A stretch of 64,000 nucleotides of DNA from Thioalkalivibrio sp. HK1. GTDB taxonomy: Bacteria; Pseudomonadota; Gammaproteobacteria; HK1. Shown here one piece after another: positions 43,401-50,619 of this stretch; the stretch's first letter is position 1, and the number at the start of each line of letters is the position of its first letter. Under the pieces are notes generated by a model. It searched no databases. It was not told where the DNA came from and saw only the letters and a list, made by a program, of their open reading frames with translations. The stretch lies in contig JFBG01000010.1 of the NCBI GenBank assembly GCA_000583135.1, positions 1 through 64,000 of the forward strand, in the 5' to 3' direction. The position numbers and the translations under genes are program-made.

Positions 43401-44675
43401 TTCTTGCACACCCTTCGAAAGGGTTTCGAGAGCAGCACTGCCTTTCGAATCGTCTTCGGAAAAAAGAATTTTCAAACTACTGCACAAAGAGTAGATATCG
43501 GAACGATGATCCGCCGCCCCGAAACCGTAGCCGGCGATCTCGGGCGGATGATATTCGCCCGCCGAACCTGCGGGAATATCGATAGTGGCGATCGTTTGCT
43601 GCGCCGGAATGCGGGCGTAGTTGAATCCGGTCAGGATCGGGGAGTTATCCTTGCCGACCAAGATGGTCGAAGGATTCAGGTTCCGGTGCACCATGGACCC
43701 GTCTTCGGGTCCGTCTTTGAACTCATGCAGTTCCTGTACGGCCTTGACCGCTTTTCGACAAAACTCCAAGCGGGCGGCGATATCCCAAGATTCATCTTCT
43801 TTTCGCTTGAGAATATTCGATGCCGCCGGGTCTTGGATCGTGAAAAAACATAACTCGTCGATACGCCCCGAGACATCCTGAAAGGACTCGATGATTCGAG
43901 GCGCCCATGAATAACTCTGCAGTCGGTGCAAAGCCTGCCACTGCCTTTCCGCCTTGGTTCTTATATCCGATGAAAGATTGAGATTTTCCGGGGATGTGAG
44001 ATCGTAGAGATAGAGTATCGATGAGGTGCGACGACGAGAATGCACGGCTTGGTATATCCGGCAAAAATCGTCATTGCCCGATGGATAGGGCTGCACCTCC
44101 TTGAGTTGCATATAAGAGTTCACCCGCTTCGGCGGGGCATCGCTTCTTTGATCGCTCGGCTTGGAAAGCGAGTCGACCAGTTTCGCTATTTGATCCGGCG
44201 ACAAGCGCGCCGCCCCTCGAAGGCCGATGGCCTTGTCACACGCTTTGAGCGAGTGAAAAGAAACGCCCTTGACGGGCTCCGCTTCGTCGACCCCCTTGGT
44301 TTTCGATGCCGATTGGGTCAGTAAAAACGCACCGTCGACAAGACCGATATCCTTGACCTTGCGGCGTAAAAAACCGGCCAAGCGGCGCGCCTTCATCGTC
44401 AGCCGATCCGCTTCTTCGCCGACATCCTCGGGATCGCTCTTTAGCCGAGCATAAGACCAGTGCTTGACCTCGATAATCCGCACCCCGGGCGGGCCGATGG
44501 CGACGATATCGATTTCGTCCGACTGACGATAGGGGTTGGAGGAAAAAAGGATATTGGTCAACAAGCACCATGGATCGTCTCCCGGCTCGGATATCAGTCG
44601 GGATTTGATGCGTTCGATAGCGGTGCGCTCGCTATGGTTGACCGGCGGGCCGTGCTGCACAACGGTGACCTTCAT
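40500..44675 (-). CDS. NERD-pseudokinase-kinase-DptF-like ATPase (defence operon gene 1)
   Basis: 1391 residues. Order: NERD domain (about 1-130) with a PD-(D/E)XK-like core IDIVAI (55-60) and IIEVK (67-71); first kinase-like domain (about 200-445) in which the catalytic loop reads HRN (330-332) and the DFG position TGF (349-351), so probably inactive; second kinase domain (about 465-735) with glycine loop GRGGGGIAF (479-487), Lys506, HGD (610-612), Asn617 and DYD (629-631), which looks active; an Ala/Lys/Pro linker (about 745-780); then a P-loop ATPase with GNAGDGKT (853-860) and a cysteine cluster (1024, 1027, 1033). The ATPase part recalls DptF. It opens the operon, with AGAGGTGGGG before the ATG at 44675. 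Sensing or signalling by phosphorylation that licenses the downstream nuclease is the likely role, by inference. Confidence 0.85.
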   Translation of the reverse strand: MKVTVVQHGPPVNHSERTAIERIKSRLISEPGDDPWCLLTNILFSSNPYRQSDEIDIVAIGPPGVRIIEVKHWSYARLKSDPEDVGEEADRLTMKARRLAGFLRRKVKDIGLVDGAFLLTQSASKTKGVDEAEPVKGVSFHSLKACDKAIGLRGAARLSPDQIAKLVDSLSKPSDQRSDAPPKRVNSYMQLKEVQPYPSGNDDFCRIYQAVHSRRRTSSILYLYDLTSPENLNLSSDIRTKAERQWQALHRLQSYSWAPRIIESFQDVSGRIDELCFFTIQDPAASNILKRKEDESWDIAARLEFCRKAVKAVQELHEFKDGPEDGSMVHRNLNPSTILVGKDNSPILTGFNYARIPAQQTIATIDIPAGSAGEYHPPEIAGYGFGAADHRSDIYSLCSSLKILFSEDDSKGSAALETLSKGVQEKPDDRIALSALHDALEELEESLPRTSHLPLPEYWTEGEIIPYRDRRYKIVSRLGRGGGGIAFRVEEIDDDGSSIGTSLVAKVVPERKKSERSLKAYKLVESRLAHLFSESEKSLSRLIDVADEWEEKSFVALMSWIPGEAFAVHSEYLGLYAEDMQDESENDLIVRWLSSVCKTLDLLHKNNLVHGDISPRNLIVSEQNLIVIDYDHVAIIGEEIKGIGTLDYSAYSSDENIAKPANDFYSLAASFFKILYSRDPFRHGGEFAKDRGLNWKDLDRERYGAISDFLDKATHPDPQQRFESAKQALTFLEGIETKEIDQDVDQDAARPEPPVKEAAKAKKAPKTAKLPAAPKAIIQDETIEEVPEAERRENQIDFLHSLLQSYPGSKRGNQETRGLDSDFAEQTYVKTALFDVLLEDIKSQRKSLIILCGNAGDGKTAILQRLAKYLGIEESASSKQRILEKKIDGVAVHINLDGSASWEGQTSDELLDRSLEPFKKGKPKDKRVHLVAINDGRLLEWIERIENQSDGETPLTEELDRCIKAVQDQEDLPTDSHIRFVSLNQRSLVGDCNPEKESIDTDFLEELIDRFYGKEEANEIWAPCASCTAQDRCDILQATRLFAPADVSLPQRPDESRRKRARLRLFEMLQAVHLRGEKHITMRELRASLAYILFGIHHCVDYHRPDGIPRDEASVWWDRAFSPRSPARQGEVLSELVRFDPALESHPQIDRYLLSRPYIKDQDKAPRYPGDDRQALSSARRWAYFSWSEGETEDVAGDANALDLARGRHFKDFRNLEICSEEERDRLRDRLCKGISQIENLPPKALDRKGKVPLRITPRTPTETAFWVEKEIGNFTLKADVPPQQDGVHRFHHQATLVYRYKDGKTERLSMGADLFHLLLELGEGYQLGDISSDDVFAQLSIFVQRLVREDDRRLLAWNPMNEDAIYEIEARQRSGPDGKQPIVIQPLDQG

Positions 44676-45032
44676 AACCCCACCTCTTCCTTGTCCGAAG
44701 AAGCATGAGCATGACGCTCATGCATGGAGGAGACAAATATATCACAAGAAAAACGTGATTGGAGGTGACGATTTTTTAACGAGGTAACAAGGCAATGATT
44801 GCCCTTGCACTCGTCGGCAAGGGGTTTTCCAAGCGCCTATTTGCGCCCGATATCAAAGGGGATCGAGGCCGCATCCGAGAGGATGGTTTTCGGCCAAGTG
44901 ATTGATCAATATAGATTTTATGGATGTTTTGACGATGAATTCGATTCGCCCGACTTGATAAGGGAAACCACTTCGAGCTCTCGCCACGCAATCTATCCCA
45001 AGGGCTCCTTGTAAGTAGACCCTCATCGAACC
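44676..45032. other. Intergenic region upstream of the defence operon
   Basis: Holds the predicted operon promoter and two inverted repeats (44703-44759). The rest, to the end of the RND transporter gene, is AT-richer than usual and shows no gene. Confidence 0.55.
44703..44759 (-). promoter_or_regulatory. Predicted promoter and operator-like palindromes of the defence operon
   Basis: On the minus strand an extended -10 (TGATATATT, TATATT at 44741-44736) lies about 60 nt before the kinase-ATPase start. No good -35 box is visible, as expected for extended -10 promoters. Two inverted repeats flank it: ATCAC/GTGAT (44741-44759), overlapping the -10, and GCATGAG/CTCATGC with a 7-nt spacer (44703-44723), just downstream in the leader. 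They may bind a repressor or form an RNA hairpin. Confidence 0.45.
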
Positions 45033-48000
45033 CTAGGTCGTCGCCTCGGTCGGGGTCGGCATGGTCGATTGCGGTGCGGTCGGTCGCTCCGATGCTTGCG
45101 ATAGCCTCTTCCATCCCTCCGCCATCGCCTCGTGCAGACAAAGCAGCGCGGGAACCAAGAACAAGACCAAGAAGGTGGCAAGAGCCAGTCCGAAGGTGAT
45201 GGTCGCGGCCATCGGGATCAAGAACTGGGCTTGGGTCGAGGTCTCGAACATCAAGGGGGTGAGCCCCCCGATGGTGGTCAGCGAGGTCAGCAACACCGCC
45301 CGCAAGCGACGGCACGCCGCCTCCACGATCGCCTCGCGCCACGGCATTCCTTGCTCCTTCAACTCCTTGTAGAAGGTGACGAGGATGATCGAATCGTTGA
45401 CGACGATGCCGGAAAGGGCGAAGAGGCCGAAGATCGACAAGATGGTCAGATCGATACCCATCAACCAATGTCCGGCGATCGCCCCGACCAAACCGAAGGG
45501 GATCGTCGACATCACCACCAGCGGCCAACCGTAGGAGGCGAAGACGAAGGCGAGTATCAAATAGATAAGGGCGATGGCCAAACCGGCACCCCATAGCATA
45601 TCCTCGATGGTTCTCAGCTGCTCCGCTTGCAAGCCCTCCACCGACCACTCCACTCCATAGCGGTCGACAATATCCTGCAAAGGCCCGGCTTCGAGCTCGG
45701 CATAGACGGCGTTGGCGTTGTTGACCGACTTGTCGACGCTGGCGGTAACCTGAACCGCGAGTTGTCCGTTGCGGTGACGCAGGAGATCGAAACCGCGTCT
45801 TGATTCCAGATCCACCGCGGTCAACAAGGGCATGGTGCCGCCCCCGGGCAACTGCAACACGAAACGCTCGATGCTTGCCAAGTCGTTGCGCTCATCGTCG
45901 GGCAGGATCACCCGCACTTCGATATCCTCGCCGGCGTCTTGGAATACTTGCGCGACATGGCCGTTATAAGCCGCGCGCAGCTGGGCTCCGACATCGGCCA
46001 CCGTCAAGCCGACCGCATCGGCCTGCGGGGTCAGGCGAATGATCAACTGCTCCTTGCCGAAAGGCAGGTTGTCGCCGATATCGATGACCCCGCTCATGGT
46101 CCTGAGCACCCCCGCCAGATCCTGAGCCGAGGCCTTGAGAACATCGATATCGGGGCCGACCAGACTGATATCGATATCCCTTCCGGGCGGTCCGCCGAGG
46201 CGCTCGTAGACGGATATGCTGTCGATGGCCGGGGGCATTTCGATCATCTCTTGCCAAGTTCTGACGAAATCGGCATTTCTGACGATGCGCAGCTCCGGAT
46301 CGATCATTTGCACCTGCAGGTTGGCAAGGTGATCCCCGGTTGCGAAGACTCCATCACCGCCCGGAGCGGTTCTCCCCAAGGTGGTGATCGCCCGCTCCAC
46401 CACTTGCTCGTCGAAGGCGGCTTCGGCTTCGCGCAGCGAGGCGTCGAGCAACGCCATATATCGCTCCACCTCTTGGCTCGATGTCCCGGCAACGAATTTC
46501 ACATCGCCGTAGACGATGCGCCCTTCGGGGGTGGGAAAAAAGCTGAAAGGCACCCGACCGCCGGCGAGCAGACCGATGACCAGCAGCAAAGCCGATATCG
46601 CACAGCATAAGGTGGCGATCGGGCGAGCCACGGCGCGGGTGACGAGCGGGCGGAAGATTTTGTCCCGCAGACGAAGGAACCCTTGGTCGAGCCCGTGCCG
46701 GACCACGCTCTTCTTTTTGACACTCTGTCCGGTACGACGCAACGACTTGCGTTCCTCTTTGGCAAAGGAATGATGCAGGTGCCCGGGCAGAATCAGAAAA
46801 CTCTCGATGACCGAGGCGATGATCACGCAAATCACCACCAACGGGATCGCAAAGAGAATGGTGCCGATGATCCCTCCCACCAGCATCAGGGGCAAGAAGG
46901 CGGCGATGGTGGTCAAAGATGAGCAAATCACGGGCACGAACATGCGCTTGGCACCGGCTTCGGCGGCGGCCAAAGGACTCGCCCCCGCCTGTCGCCAAGT
47001 CAGCGCATCCTCCCCGACCACGATGGCATCGTCGACGATGATCCCCAAGGCCATGATCAAGGCGAACATGCTGATCATGTTGATACTGCCGCCGAGGGCG
47101 AGCAACACCCCCAAGGTCGCCATGAACGAAATCGGAATTCCCACCGCCACCCAGAAGGCGACCCGTAGTTTGAGCAAAAGAAAGAGCATCGCCAGCACGA
47201 GAATCAACCCCCCGAGGCCGTTCTTGAGCAGCAGATTCATGCGCGATACCACCAGCTCGTAGTCTTCCTCGTAGGTAAAAACTTCCACCCCCGGGGGGAA
47301 GCGACCGGCTTGGCTATCGAGCCAGTCGTTCAAAATACCCGCCATTTCAAGAGTGTCGGTGCCTTGGGCGCGATTCAAGATCAGGCTGATCGCCGGGCGC
47401 CCCTCGTAGGTGATGCGGGTTTGGGATTTGCGGGAACGGCGTTCGACGGTGGCGATATCACCGAGAATAAGCAGCCGATCGTCTTGCGCTTGAAGCGGCA
47501 AATGCTCGAAATCGAATTCCCGGCGTTGTTGATCGATGGCGCGGATTTGCTTGGACGCCTCGGTGATTCCGATCGTTCCCGATGGCACATCCCGAGAGGT
47601 ATTGCCCACTCGCCGGGCGATATCGTCGAGCGTCAGATCCAGCTCCTGCAAAGCGGCGGTGGGCACCTGAATCGCGATCTCCTCCTTGGGCAAGCCGGCG
47701 ATCTCGATCTTCGAGATACCGCGATCCAGCAGCTCGCGCTCGATCCGGCGCACGATCGGGCGCAAGGCGAAACGATCATCGCCCACCACCAGCAACTTGG
47801 CGATGGGTTCGTAGGGGATGATCTTTTTGATAGTCGGCTTCTCGGCGCTCTCCGGCAGATTGCTCAACGACCCGATGCGCTCATTGACCTCATCGAGCGC
47901 AAAAGCCATATCCGAGCCTTCTTCGTACTCCAATCTGATGACGGAACTTCCTTGCTTCGAGTTCGAGGTGACCCGACGCAAAGAACCCAGACCCAGCAGT

Positions 48001-48425
48001 TCGCTCTCGATGGGGTCGGTAATCGCAGCTTCGACATCCTCGGCCGAAGCCCCGGGCCACGATGTCGTCACAATGATGAAATCGATCGAGAACTCGGGGA
48101 AGAACTGCTTGTTCAGCTGCACCAACGAGTAGGCCCCGATGAGCAGCATGACCACCATCAGTAGATTGCAAGCCACCGGATGCCGGGCGAAGGCTTGGAG
48201 CACGCCGACGCGCTCGGGGGGTGGGGAATGAGAATCCTTCGCTTGCGAACGATCCTCCAATGCCGGATGGGGAACGGTCTGCCCTTCGATGACCACCCCG
48301 GTTGCGGATCCGGCTTGCACCTCGATCGAGGGCGGGATCGATTCGCTCGGCACCGCTTCTAAACCTGCATGTTCCCGACCCGTATCGACCACCGGATTGG
48401 CTTTATCCATAGGGTTTTCTTTCAT
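45033..48425 (-). CDS. RND-family efflux transporter
   Basis: An inner-membrane, proton-driven pump of the AcrB/HAE type, 1130 residues. After a polar cytoplasmic extension of about 75 residues (longer than usual) comes the first membrane helix (VACNLLMVVMLLIGAYSLV) and FFPEFSIDFIIVTTSWPGAS. The signature GIIVDDAIVVGED in the fourth-helix region carries the proton-relay Asp pair. A second, repeated half has a matching periplasmic loop and the ALSGIVVNDSIILV helix. The membrane-fusion partner gene lies immediately upstream, with 15 nt between the two, so they form an operon. No outer-membrane TolC-type gene is in the window. The substrate is unknown. ATG at 48425 or 48410 are both possible. 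Confidence 0.93.
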   Translation of the reverse strand: MKENPMDKANPVVDTGREHAGLEAVPSESIPPSIEVQAGSATGVVIEGQTVPHPALEDRSQAKDSHSPPPERVGVLQAFARHPVACNLLMVVMLLIGAYSLVQLNKQFFPEFSIDFIIVTTSWPGASAEDVEAAITDPIESELLGLGSLRRVTSNSKQGSSVIRLEYEEGSDMAFALDEVNERIGSLSNLPESAEKPTIKKIIPYEPIAKLLVVGDDRFALRPIVRRIERELLDRGISKIEIAGLPKEEIAIQVPTAALQELDLTLDDIARRVGNTSRDVPSGTIGITEASKQIRAIDQQRREFDFEHLPLQAQDDRLLILGDIATVERRSRKSQTRITYEGRPAISLILNRAQGTDTLEMAGILNDWLDSQAGRFPPGVEVFTYEEDYELVVSRMNLLLKNGLGGLILVLAMLFLLLKLRVAFWVAVGIPISFMATLGVLLALGGSINMISMFALIMALGIIVDDAIVVGEDALTWRQAGASPLAAAEAGAKRMFVPVICSSLTTIAAFLPLMLVGGIIGTILFAIPLVVICVIIASVIESFLILPGHLHHSFAKEERKSLRRTGQSVKKKSVVRHGLDQGFLRLRDKIFRPLVTRAVARPIATLCCAISALLLVIGLLAGGRVPFSFFPTPEGRIVYGDVKFVAGTSSQEVERYMALLDASLREAEAAFDEQVVERAITTLGRTAPGGDGVFATGDHLANLQVQMIDPELRIVRNADFVRTWQEMIEMPPAIDSISVYERLGGPPGRDIDISLVGPDIDVLKASAQDLAGVLRTMSGVIDIGDNLPFGKEQLIIRLTPQADAVGLTVADVGAQLRAAYNGHVAQVFQDAGEDIEVRVILPDDERNDLASIERFVLQLPGGGTMPLLTAVDLESRRGFDLLRHRNGQLAVQVTASVDKSVNNANAVYAELEAGPLQDIVDRYGVEWSVEGLQAEQLRTIEDMLWGAGLAIALIYLILAFVFASYGWPLVVMSTIPFGLVGAIAGHWLMGIDLTILSIFGLFALSGIVVNDSIILVTFYKELKEQGMPWREAIVEAACRRLRAVLLTSLTTIGGLTPLMFETSTQAQFLIPMAATITFGLALATFLVLFLVPALLCLHEAMAEGWKRLSQASERPTAPQSTMPTPTEATT

Positions 48426-48440
48426 GGTGCGGATCGTTTT

Positions 48441-49841
48441 CTAACCGTCGCTCTTCGATGGATCGGTCGATGGATCGGTCGATGGATCGGCGCCCGCCCG
48501 ATCATCGTCCCCTTCTCCTTGGGGCTTTTCCCCGCTCGACTCCTCGCCGGAATCGATGGCAAGGGATGCGCCCGAGGCATCGACCACCCGCAGTTTGAGC
48601 CCGTCGATGGCATTCGGCAACTGGGTGACGACAACCATGTCACCTGCCTTCAAATCGGGGGAGGAAACCAATATCTGCGAATCGCGCGTCTCGAGCCCGA
48701 CCTCCCCGAGGCGCTCGACTCTCACCCCCCTCATCCGGCCTTGATCGACGACGAATACTCGATCGGTTCCGTAAAGGGCCGAGCGGGGCAGGACGATCCC
48801 CCGATCGACCGCCGGCAGGTCGGCGATGAGGCGAAGGGTGCGCCCTAGTTGCAGCCAATCGCCGCCCTCGACCACCCGGAAAAGCGCGTCGGCACCGCCG
48901 GAGCCGCGTCTCACCTCGGCCGTGAGGCGATGCAAGCGAGCGCGAATCTGCCTTCCGTCCACCGTCGCGCGCGCATCGAGCTCCACCCCCTGCCCCGTCG
49001 CCCGATTGAATTGCGGCAGGTGGCGCAAGGGGATCTGGGAGCGCAGTTCCAACGCGGAGGTGTCGAACAAGGTCAGCAGGCGATCTCCGGGGCGCACCCG
49101 ATCTCCGGGGGAAACGAGCACTTGGGTGATGCGGCCCTCGAAGGGGGCCTTGACCGCGGTGCGCTCGAGATCGAGGCGAGCCCGCGCCAAACCGGAGCGG
49201 GCGCGGGACAAGGTCGCCTCCAAGCGTTTTTTGCGACTCTCGTAGCCCTCGATGGCGAGGGTGCGCTGCTCGATCGCCAAGAGCTGGCGTTGCTCTTCGC
49301 GCAGTGCCTGATCGAGATTGGATTTCGAGCCGAGATTCCTCTCTTCCAAGCTCCTCGCTCGTTTGATATCCTCGCGAACGAGGGCCAGAATTTCCCGCTC
49401 CCGCCTCGATGCCCGCTGATCGTTCCGGTATTGCAGGGCTTCTCGCTCGAGTTCGAAGATCAGCTCGTTCACATCCGCAGTGCGCTGTTCGACGATCAGT
49501 TCGGCCTCGCTCCGATCGAGATCGATCAACGGCGCATCGGGAGATACAAAATCCCCTTCGAAGACCTTGACCTCGATCACATCGGCGCTCAAAGACGCCG
49601 AGAGATCGGCGGTGCGAGGGGATTCGACGCGGGCGAAAAGGGCGATTTCCGGAGTGACCTTCGTGTATGCCACCGGCTGCGCCGTCACCGTCCATTCTTT
49701 TTCTTCCGGCTGCCGGGGTTCGACCTCGGGCTTGCTTTTCACCAAAGCCACCATGCCTGCGGTTCCGACGACAAGAATCAGAACCGGCAACAGCATGCGT
49801 CGGATCAGACGAAAGATTGCGTAAAAGGCTTTCAAGACCAT
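48441..49841 (-). CDS. RND efflux membrane fusion protein
   Basis: Periplasmic adaptor of the adjacent RND pump, 466 residues. A basic N-terminus and one membrane anchor (MLLPVLILVVGTAGMVALV) are followed by a lipoyl-like half-motif (VIEVKVFEGDFVSPDAPLIDLD), a long alpha-helical hairpin rich in Arg/Glu (about 110-230), the returning barrel (TAVKAPFEGRITQVLVSPGDRV) and a membrane-proximal domain. The C-terminal tail is low-complexity and acidic, ending in three Asp-Pro-Ser-(Thr/Lys) units. The ATG at 49841 was chosen because the anchor begins there; GTG at 49907 would add a polar stretch. It precedes the pump gene in the operon. Confidence 0.9.
   Translation of the reverse strand: MVLKAFYAIFRLIRRMLLPVLILVVGTAGMVALVKSKPEVEPRQPEEKEWTVTAQPVAYTKVTPEIALFARVESPRTADLSASLSADVIEVKVFEGDFVSPDAPLIDLDRSEAELIVEQRTADVNELIFELEREALQYRNDQRASRREREILALVREDIKRARSLEERNLGSKSNLDQALREEQRQLLAIEQRTLAIEGYESRKKRLEATLSRARSGLARARLDLERTAVKAPFEGRITQVLVSPGDRVRPGDRLLTLFDTSALELRSQIPLRHLPQFNRATGQGVELDARATVDGRQIRARLHRLTAEVRRGSGGADALFRVVEGGDWLQLGRTLRLIADLPAVDRGIVLPRSALYGTDRVFVVDQGRMRGVRVERLGEVGLETRDSQILVSSPDLKAGDMVVVTQLPNAIDGLKLRVVDASGASLAIDSGEESSGEKPQGEGDDDRAGADPSTDPSTDPSKSDG
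48455..48490. repeat. Three 12-bp tandem repeats in the fusion-protein gene
   Basis: TCGATGGATCGG three times in a row, encoding the DPST units at the protein's C-terminus. In-frame, so copy-number change would alter tail length only. Confidence 0.85.
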
Positions 49842-50619
49842 GACAAAGGATTTATCCCGCTTTGACCGAAATGACGAAGACCTGCAAGAACGATCGCTCG
49901 CAAACACATCCTCGACCGATGGCTAGGAAGGGCGATCCTCCCGACCCGAGACCCCGAGTATCGAAGAGTCTTTTCGATGGTCGGCGATCGGAAGTGGCGA
50001 TCGTATCGGGAAAGGATCGTTCTTGGGGGCTTTGGAAAAATGCCATGAAGGCACTGCCGGAAAAGGACGGGTAAGACGGGTAAAGAGCATCGAGTCCTTG
50101 ACCGAAGGAAGTCGCTTGCGTGATTCTATTACCAAAAGAGCGAAATCGCCACGAAACGATGGCGACCGGCCATGCCGAAAACCCGCTCATCGAGGTCGAT
50201 CGTTCGGGCGGGGATTTGCTATATCATCGGAATTTGTGTAGAAAAGGGGATATTCCTTCCAAGACGATCCTTCGTTTCTTCGTTTTTTCGTGAAATGTCA
50301 GGCGTTTCGTCACGGCAGAAGATGGCCGATCCGAAGCGATGAGGGTCGGGTGGCCGTCGATGCCCTTAGGCCTTGGGATCCAAGACGCCGCCCTTTATCG
50401 ACGCTCGTGGATTGGCAAGTCATGGACGGGTATCCTCGAGCCGGAAGGAATCGCTCGAAGGAAGGCTCGGGCATCGATGAGAGCCGGTCGCCCGCGGATG
50501 ACGAACCGATCGATTCTCGTTCGCCGATGCTCGTCGGTATCGAATCCACTCGTATCGAATCTGCGGCGATCCGAGATCGAAGCGCCCGACATCGAAACAC
50601 AACCGAATAGGAGTGGTGA
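49842..50619. other. Long intergenic region between divergent efflux and ABC operons
   Basis: About 780 nt. It must hold both promoters, but I found no convincing -35/-10 pairs. TATATCAT near 50220 could be a plus-strand -10. Open frames here have no recognisable product. Confidence 0.4.

Noticed and set aside
27916..44675. Calling the operon a complete Dnd/Dpt phosphorothioation system
   Set aside because: No dndB, dndC, dndD or dndE-like genes lie in the window, the kinase fusion is not part of DptF, and similarity was judged only by motif and size.
44776..45648. Minus-strand open frame at the end of the RND gene
   Set aside because: Out of frame with, and inside, the real RND transporter coding region; arginine/glycine-rich shadow.
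50290..50610. Plus-strand 106-residue frame before the ABC operon
   Set aside because: No ribosome binding site and composition typical of non-coding GC-rich DNA.
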